This document shows, one piece after another, positions 60,165 through 64,000 of a stretch of DNA of 64,000 nucleotides. The notes beneath the pieces are model-generated. The model worked only from the letters and a program-made list of their open reading frames with translations. It was not told the origin of the DNA and searched no databases. Each line of letters opens with the position of its first letter. The stretch's first letter is position 1. Both the position numbers and the translations under genes were made by a program. The stretch is from NCBI GenBank assembly GCA_945890645.1, contig CAMDCV010000003.1, positions 106,822 through 170,821 on the forward strand. Reading direction: 5' to 3'. Source of the stretch: Akkermansia muciniphila. GTDB taxonomy: Bacteria; Verrucomicrobiota; Verrucomicrobiia; Verrucomicrobiales; Akkermansiaceae.

Positions 60165-61268
60165 TTATCGTCGACAAAAGCGAAAGCCGGGCATCGCTCT
60201 CACCAATCGTCTCATTTCTAGTTTCAGTAATGTGGCACTGACTGCAGCAGCAGGTAATCCAGTGAGGCCGATGATACGATCCACACTCATTTCCTCGCTG
60301 CTAAGCACAGCAAAAATAGCGGCTTCATCACCTTCGAGCAAAGGCATTTCTTGCTGCGCATCCTCTACTAGGTTCATCGTACTTTTGCCGAAGGAAAAGA
60401 CGCCGAGGTCATCGATGATCTGCGACGGATCCGAGGCGAGCGTCGCGCCATCGCGAATCAGTTGGTGGCAACCGGCGGAGGTCGGTTTATCAATCGGACC
60501 AGGAATCGCATAAACGGATTTGCCATATTCGCTGGCGAGATTGGCGGTAATCATCGCGCCCGACCATGCCGGACATTCCGTGACGAGCAGTGCCCGACAC
60601 CATGCCGCGACAATGCGATTGCGCTGCGGGAAAGTTTGTTTGTCTGGCTCTGTGTTCAGCGGAAACTCAGAAACAATCGCCCCGTGTCCACTCGCGATTT
60701 TTTCCGCAAGCGCCATGTTTTCCGGTGGATAGATTTTCGCGAGACCGGATCCGATCACAGCGATCGTGCGACCACCCGCAGCAACAGCCGCTTCGTGCGC
60801 AGTGGTGTCGATGCCACGAGCCAATCCCGAAATGATGGTATAGCCGGCGTGTGCGAGTTGATAAGAAAATTTCTTCGTCGCCTGGGTGCCATACATCGTG
60901 CTGCGTCGCGAACCGACGACTGCAATCGAGTGCTTGTCGCGTTCCTCTAATTGCCCCCAAACATACAATACATTGGGAGCATCGTAGGCTTCGCGCAGTG
61001 GCGCGGGGTAGCCTTCATCGAACTTTGAGAGCAAGGTCAGCCCACGCGATTTCACTTCGGCGAGCTCTTTGCTTACATCGCAGTGATCCTGCCAAGAATG
61101 AAGTATCGCGGCCGTTTCTTCGCCGATGTTGCTGATGCGTCGCAAGGCATCGATCGGCGCCCCAAGAACAGCGGCGGGCGAGGAAAAATGGTCGAGCAAC
61201 TTTTGCACGCGCACCGGTCCGATGCGTGGCAACAAGTTGAGGGCGACGAGAGCTTCGGTGTCGGTCAT
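60165..61268 (-). CDS. dprA: DNA processing protein DprA
   Basis: 367 residues from the ATG at 61268, which overlaps the upstream stop as ATGA. N-terminal helix-hairpin-helix (ALNLLPRIGPVRVQKLLDHF), then the Rossmann DprA core (VVGSRRSTMYG, IISGLARGIDTTAHEAA, TIAVIGSGLAKIYPPENM, FPQRNRIVAAW) and a C-terminal winged helix (MSVDRIIGLTGLPAAAVSAT). DprA loads RecA on incoming single-stranded DNA in natural transformation, so competence is possible. With two PilT genes nearby the idea gains a little weight. Confidence 0.95.
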   Translation of the reverse strand: MTDTEALVALNLLPRIGPVRVQKLLDHFSSPAAVLGAPIDALRRISNIGEETAAILHSWQDHCDVSKELAEVKSRGLTLLSKFDEGYPAPLREAYDAPNVLYVWGQLEERDKHSIAVVGSRRSTMYGTQATKKFSYQLAHAGYTIISGLARGIDTTAHEAAVAAGGRTIAVIGSGLAKIYPPENMALAEKIASGHGAIVSEFPLNTEPDKQTFPQRNRIVAAWCRALLVTECPAWSGAMITANLASEYGKSVYAIPGPIDKPTSAGCHQLIRDGATLASDPSQIIDDLGVFSFGKSTMNLVEDAQQEMPLLEGDEAAIFAVLSSEEMSVDRIIGLTGLPAAAVSATLLKLEMRRLVRAMPGFRFCRR

Positions 61269-62638
61269 GGTTGCCATTGGGAGAGTTGTTCCGGGAAAGG
61301 ACAGTGCGCGCAATCGCTGGTATCTTCCAGACAAAAATCCCGATACACTTGCAGCAGCGCCTGTTGATGCGCGAGCGATCGCTGCCATGGCTTCGCTAGC
61401 GCCTCGTTGCCAAACAAGCGGATGCCCGCACGACGCACGGATTCATTGCAACTCAGTGCACGAATGGCCGCATACGTTTCGTAGTTAAAATGGGGATCGT
61501 CCTGCAAAGCGAGCGGCGCGAGGTGATTCGCGATCCACTCGAGTGCCTGCGTTTTTCCAAATAAGGCAATCGTCGTCTCCGAGGGCTGCGAGCCAAGCGT
61601 GTGATGATGATTCCAAAATGGATGCGTTAGCGCAGCGAGTGCGTCGATGAGTTTTTTTGCGTCAAAAGGGCGTGCCAATGCCAATGCGCGAAACGTCGGC
61701 CAGTGCTGCGCCAACATCGCAAGCGCCGCGACTCGACGGTGTGGATGATTCGCCGGACGATGGCCATGCATTTTCCAAGGAATGTCTCGTTTCGATTCAA
61801 ACTGCGCACGATGCTTCCACCACGTTTTCCATAAATCACTCAGGTAATCCCGCGTCGCGCCTTGTGCTTGTTCGTGAATTTTCGGATGCAAAAATCCGGC
61901 ACAGCCAAAAAGGATAGCCTCGGTTCCGTTAGGGATCTCGCGGAGTTTTGTGAGGCTTGCGCGTTGGGCGAGTACTTGCATCGCGATGGCGTTGCCACGA
62001 TAGCCCAGCGTCTGCGCCGCCGATTGGAAGAGTGCTGCATCGCGACTGTGAACTTCGGCCGTTTGCAGGAATCGCCGGGCTTTGTTTTGTGCCCGATGTG
62101 TGGCCGCCTCGCGCAATAAATGCAGCACCCGCACGGGATCCATGTCCTTCAGCGGAGTGACACAGCGACCCGCCCGTGCGATGGCCGTCTCACGACGCGG
62201 ACGTTGCAACGCGAGCGCCAGAGCTTCGTCATCGATGACCACTTGCGGGATGAGTTTGTGCTCGTCGGTGCGGATAAAATGATCGCGTCCTTCCCCGCGA
62301 AAACTCACATGCAAGACCACATTGCGATACGCCGGATTCGTCGCGTGCTGATGATTTTCCCAATCGCTCGCATGTGGATCAAGTTCTAGCGCACCATGGC
62401 ATTCCTTGCCATTGATGCCCACCACCACATGCTGAAAATCCGGCCCCGCCCCGCGGTTCCATTCACCGAATTGCAACACCCTAACAACTTCACCAGTCGT
62501 GCTTACAAAGTCCCGTCCGAAGGCCCCGGAAAACCACAACGCTTGCAGCTCCAACTCTGCAGGTAAGGCTGGCGCGGGCCGCTCTGCGACGATGCCCGCA
62601 TCTCCCCAAACCAGCTCCGCTAACTCCACATACTTCAC
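61265..62638 (-). CDS. DUF2851 family protein
   Basis: 457 residues from a GTG at 62638. Recognised by LQFGEWNRGAGPDFQHVVVG, CHGALELDPHASDWENHQH and AYRNVVLHVSF near the N-terminus. The C-terminus has a Cys cluster (CLEDTSDCAHCPFPEQL), which may bind metal. The family is widespread in Bacteroidetes and Verrucomicrobia and often lies beside dprA; the acidic and His residues suggest a nuclease-like core (speculative). It is translationally coupled to dprA by a four-base overlap. Confidence 0.85.
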   Translation of the reverse strand: MKYVELAELVWGDAGIVAERPAPALPAELELQALWFSGAFGRDFVSTTGEVVRVLQFGEWNRGAGPDFQHVVVGINGKECHGALELDPHASDWENHQHATNPAYRNVVLHVSFRGEGRDHFIRTDEHKLIPQVVIDDEALALALQRPRRETAIARAGRCVTPLKDMDPVRVLHLLREAATHRAQNKARRFLQTAEVHSRDAALFQSAAQTLGYRGNAIAMQVLAQRASLTKLREIPNGTEAILFGCAGFLHPKIHEQAQGATRDYLSDLWKTWWKHRAQFESKRDIPWKMHGHRPANHPHRRVAALAMLAQHWPTFRALALARPFDAKKLIDALAALTHPFWNHHHTLGSQPSETTIALFGKTQALEWIANHLAPLALQDDPHFNYETYAAIRALSCNESVRRAGIRLFGNEALAKPWQRSLAHQQALLQVYRDFCLEDTSDCAHCPFPEQLSQWQP

Positions 62639-62723
62639 ACGATCATCCTTGCGATTCGCACCATTTTGTCAATTCCCGCCTTCGTGCTGGACGCCCGACA
62701 TGTTTTACGATTTACATTCTGCC

Positions 62724-63782
62724 ATGGCAATTCATACACAATTATTGGCCCGCATTTGTGAGGCTCCGGGAGCACCAGGATTCGAAAAGGAAATTCGCAA
62801 GTTGGTGTTAGAGGAAATCAAAGATCTCGCTGATGAAATTTCCGTTGATAATATGGGCAATGTCGTCGCACTGAAAAAAGGCAAGTCCTCCGCCAAAAAA
62901 ATCATGGCTGCCGCGCACATGGATGAGATCGGTTTCATCGTCACTCACATCGACGACAAAGGCTTCGTGCGCTTTAACACTCTCGGCGGATTCGATCCCA
63001 AAACGCTCACTTCTCAACGCGTCATCATCCACGGCAAAAAAGACATCATGGGCGTTATGGGCAGCAAGCCGACCCACATCATGCAGCCGGAAGAGCGCAA
63101 CAAAGCCGCACAGATCCGCGACTACTTCATCGATACAGGACTCACGAAAAAAGAAGTCGAAAAGCATGTCCAAGTCGGCGATTCCGTCACGCGCTATAGC
63201 CCGATGATGGAACTCGGCAATTGCGTGAACGTAAAATCGTTAGACAATCGTGTCTGTGTTTTCCTCCTGATCGAAACGCTGCGCGCCTTGAAGAAAGCCA
63301 AGCGCAAGCCATGCTACGATTTTTACGCCGTATTCACCGTGCAAGAAGAAGTCGGTCTGCGCGGTGCCAGTGCCTCCGCCCTGCAAATCCAGCCAGACTT
63401 CGGCTTTGGGCTCGATACCACCATCGCCTATGACGTTCCCGGCTCGACGCCGCAAGAGCAATGCACCGCTCTCGGCAAGGGCGTGGGCATCAAGCTGATG
63501 GACTCCTCTGTGATCTGTGACTATCGCATGATCGCGTTCATGAAAGCGACCGCGAACAAGCAAAAGATCAAGTGGCAACCGGAGATCCTTGCGGGGGGCG
63601 GCACCGACACCGCGGGCCTGCAACGCATGAGCGCTGGTGGTTCTATTGCAGGCGCTGTTTCGATCCCGACTCGACACATCCATCAGACGATCGAAATGTC
63701 CGACAAAGATGACATTCAGGCCGGCATCGATCTGCTCGCCGCCTGCGTGTGCGAAATCGACAAGCACGACTGGTCCTTCTAA
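62724..63782 (+). CDS. M42 family aminopeptidase
   Basis: 352 residues from the ATG at 62724, the start that gives the usual family opening (LLARICEAPGAPGFEKEIR); an ATG at 62700 is possible. Metal ligands and catalytic residues: AAHMDEIGFIV, KSLDNRVCVFLLIE, FTVQEEVGLRGA, GLDTTIAYDVPG, and AVSIPTRHIHQTIE. M42 enzymes are large tetrahedral cytosolic aminopeptidases. Divergent from the DUF2851 gene, with an 85-bp gap and no visible Shine-Dalgarno. Confidence 0.93.
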   Translation: MAIHTQLLARICEAPGAPGFEKEIRKLVLEEIKDLADEISVDNMGNVVALKKGKSSAKKIMAAAHMDEIGFIVTHIDDKGFVRFNTLGGFDPKTLTSQRVIIHGKKDIMGVMGSKPTHIMQPEERNKAAQIRDYFIDTGLTKKEVEKHVQVGDSVTRYSPMMELGNCVNVKSLDNRVCVFLLIETLRALKKAKRKPCYDFYAVFTVQEEVGLRGASASALQIQPDFGFGLDTTIAYDVPGSTPQEQCTALGKGVGIKLMDSSVICDYRMIAFMKATANKQKIKWQPEILAGGGTDTAGLQRMSAGGSIAGAVSIPTRHIHQTIEMSDKDDIQAGIDLLAACVCEIDKHDWSF

Positions 63783-63826
63783 GCGAAATGCTCCCCGTCA
63801 CCCGGATTCACAAGCCATTTCAAACG

Positions 63827-63877
63827 CACCAAAGGTGCAGCGCTATACCAGCCTAGGGCATCGCCCCATAAGCGCTA
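63827..63877. repeat. three-hairpin structured element next to the IS-like gene
   Basis: GCACC-AAA-GGTGC (63827-63839) is one hairpin. AGCGCT at 63840-63845 and again at 63872-63877 is self-complementary and can close an outer stem around GGGC-ATC-GCCC (63857-63867). One reading of this stretch gives NAPKVQRYTSLGHRP, a peptide pattern I recall from spurious planctomycete annotations, so it may be a dispersed repeat. Not verified. Confidence 0.55.
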
Positions 63878-63886
63878 ACTTGTTTC

Positions 63887-63914
63887 TTGACATTCGACGC
63901 GTTACGGCTATCTT
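63887..63914 (+). promoter_or_regulatory. sigma70-like promoter of the partial transposase gene
   Basis: TTGACA at 63887-63892, a 16-base spacer and TATCTT at 63909-63914. It lies eight bases before the ATG at 63923, so transcripts would be nearly leaderless. This is the best consensus promoter in the window. Confidence 0.55.
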
Positions 63915-63922
63915 CCTAGTGC

Positions 63923-64000
63923 ATGAACAATAGCAATCATGGGTTCGAAGAAGACTGGGTCATTTTGAAGTCGTTTTTTCCCAACAACTGGGAAGCTTTA
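63923..64000 (+). mobile_element. 5' end of a probable IS4-type transposase gene, cut by the window edge
   Basis: Only 26 codons are visible. The residues NHGFEEDWVILKSFFPNNWE resemble the N-terminus of IS4-type transposases, in which a W-x-L/I-L-K-x-(F/L)-(F/L)-P core precedes the first helix. The terminal inverted repeat of the element is not recognised. The call rests on a short segment, so it is tentative. Confidence 0.45.

Noticed and set aside
1..64000. GTTAG/CTAAC as an over-represented genome motif such as an uptake signal
   Set aside because: It caught the eye in many genes, but a hand count of about 80 on both strands is below the roughly 110 expected from base composition.
1..64000. 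CRISPR arrays, rRNA genes, prophage or integrative element
   Set aside because: No spaced direct repeats of CRISPR type, no rRNA signatures and no integrase or phage structural genes were found.

Overview
The window looks like chromosomal DNA of a Verrucomicrobiota bacterium (inference). The signs are a DUF1800/DUF1501 gene pair, large secreted proteins with calcium-binding and beta-repeat modules, a GntR-type helix-turn-helix fused to a LacI-type sensor, a sulfatase next to a secreted FAD-dependent oxidoreductase, a sigma-factor fragment of the TTRWS/LTQDFF type common in Planctomycetes and Verrucomicrobia, an ECF42 sigma locus, and a double membrane implied by TonB/ExbB/ExbD and lipoproteins. 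Very few genes have a recognisable Shine-Dalgarno sequence, and most start codons are preceded by a C. No rRNA, CRISPR array or prophage was seen. The only RNA gene is a tRNA-Tyr.

Layout. 1-12.4 kb: a gene cut by the left edge, a GntR/LacI regulator with a palindromic candidate operator, two very large secreted proteins (1054 and about 1752 residues) and a secreted alpha/beta hydrolase. 12.4-17.6 kb: a VOC protein, the DUF1800-DUF1501 pair, then a composite gene graveyard (frameshifted sigma-factor head joined to the tail of a lost secreted protein). 17.7-30.6 kb: a DinB/HxlR divergent pair with a double inverted-repeat operator, then mostly housekeeping: site-2 protease, PhoD-like phosphatase, C39-like lipoprotein, LURP-one protein, hisF, zwf-opcA, FKBP isomerase and argG.

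30.7-39.5 kb: an envelope-energy block. tonB-like, exbB, exbD and def form an operon on the minus strand. Beside it lie two tandem membrane-anchored alpha-toroid (prenyltransferase/squalene-cyclase-fold) proteins. Their first 191 residues are identical although the DNA carries about 37 silent differences, and the toroid domains have diverged. This is the most unusual signal in the window and may be an undescribed envelope system.

39.7-48.9 kb: an M20 peptidase, a sulfatase plus FAD-oxidoreductase pair, then an eight-gene operon ending in an ECF42 sigma factor (DUF1579, three SRPBCC, two YCII/DGPF and one VOC protein) with a plausible ECF-type promoter in front. 48.9-63.8 kb: tRNA-Tyr, an ABC metal permease without partners, a parvulin-like and a Spy/CpxP-like gene, two PilT ATPases, a YqjD/YqjE-like membrane trio, ppk1, nagA, dprA, a DUF2851 gene and an M42 aminopeptidase. 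At the right edge a structured hairpin element and a sigma70-like promoter precede the first 26 codons of what looks like an IS4-type transposase.
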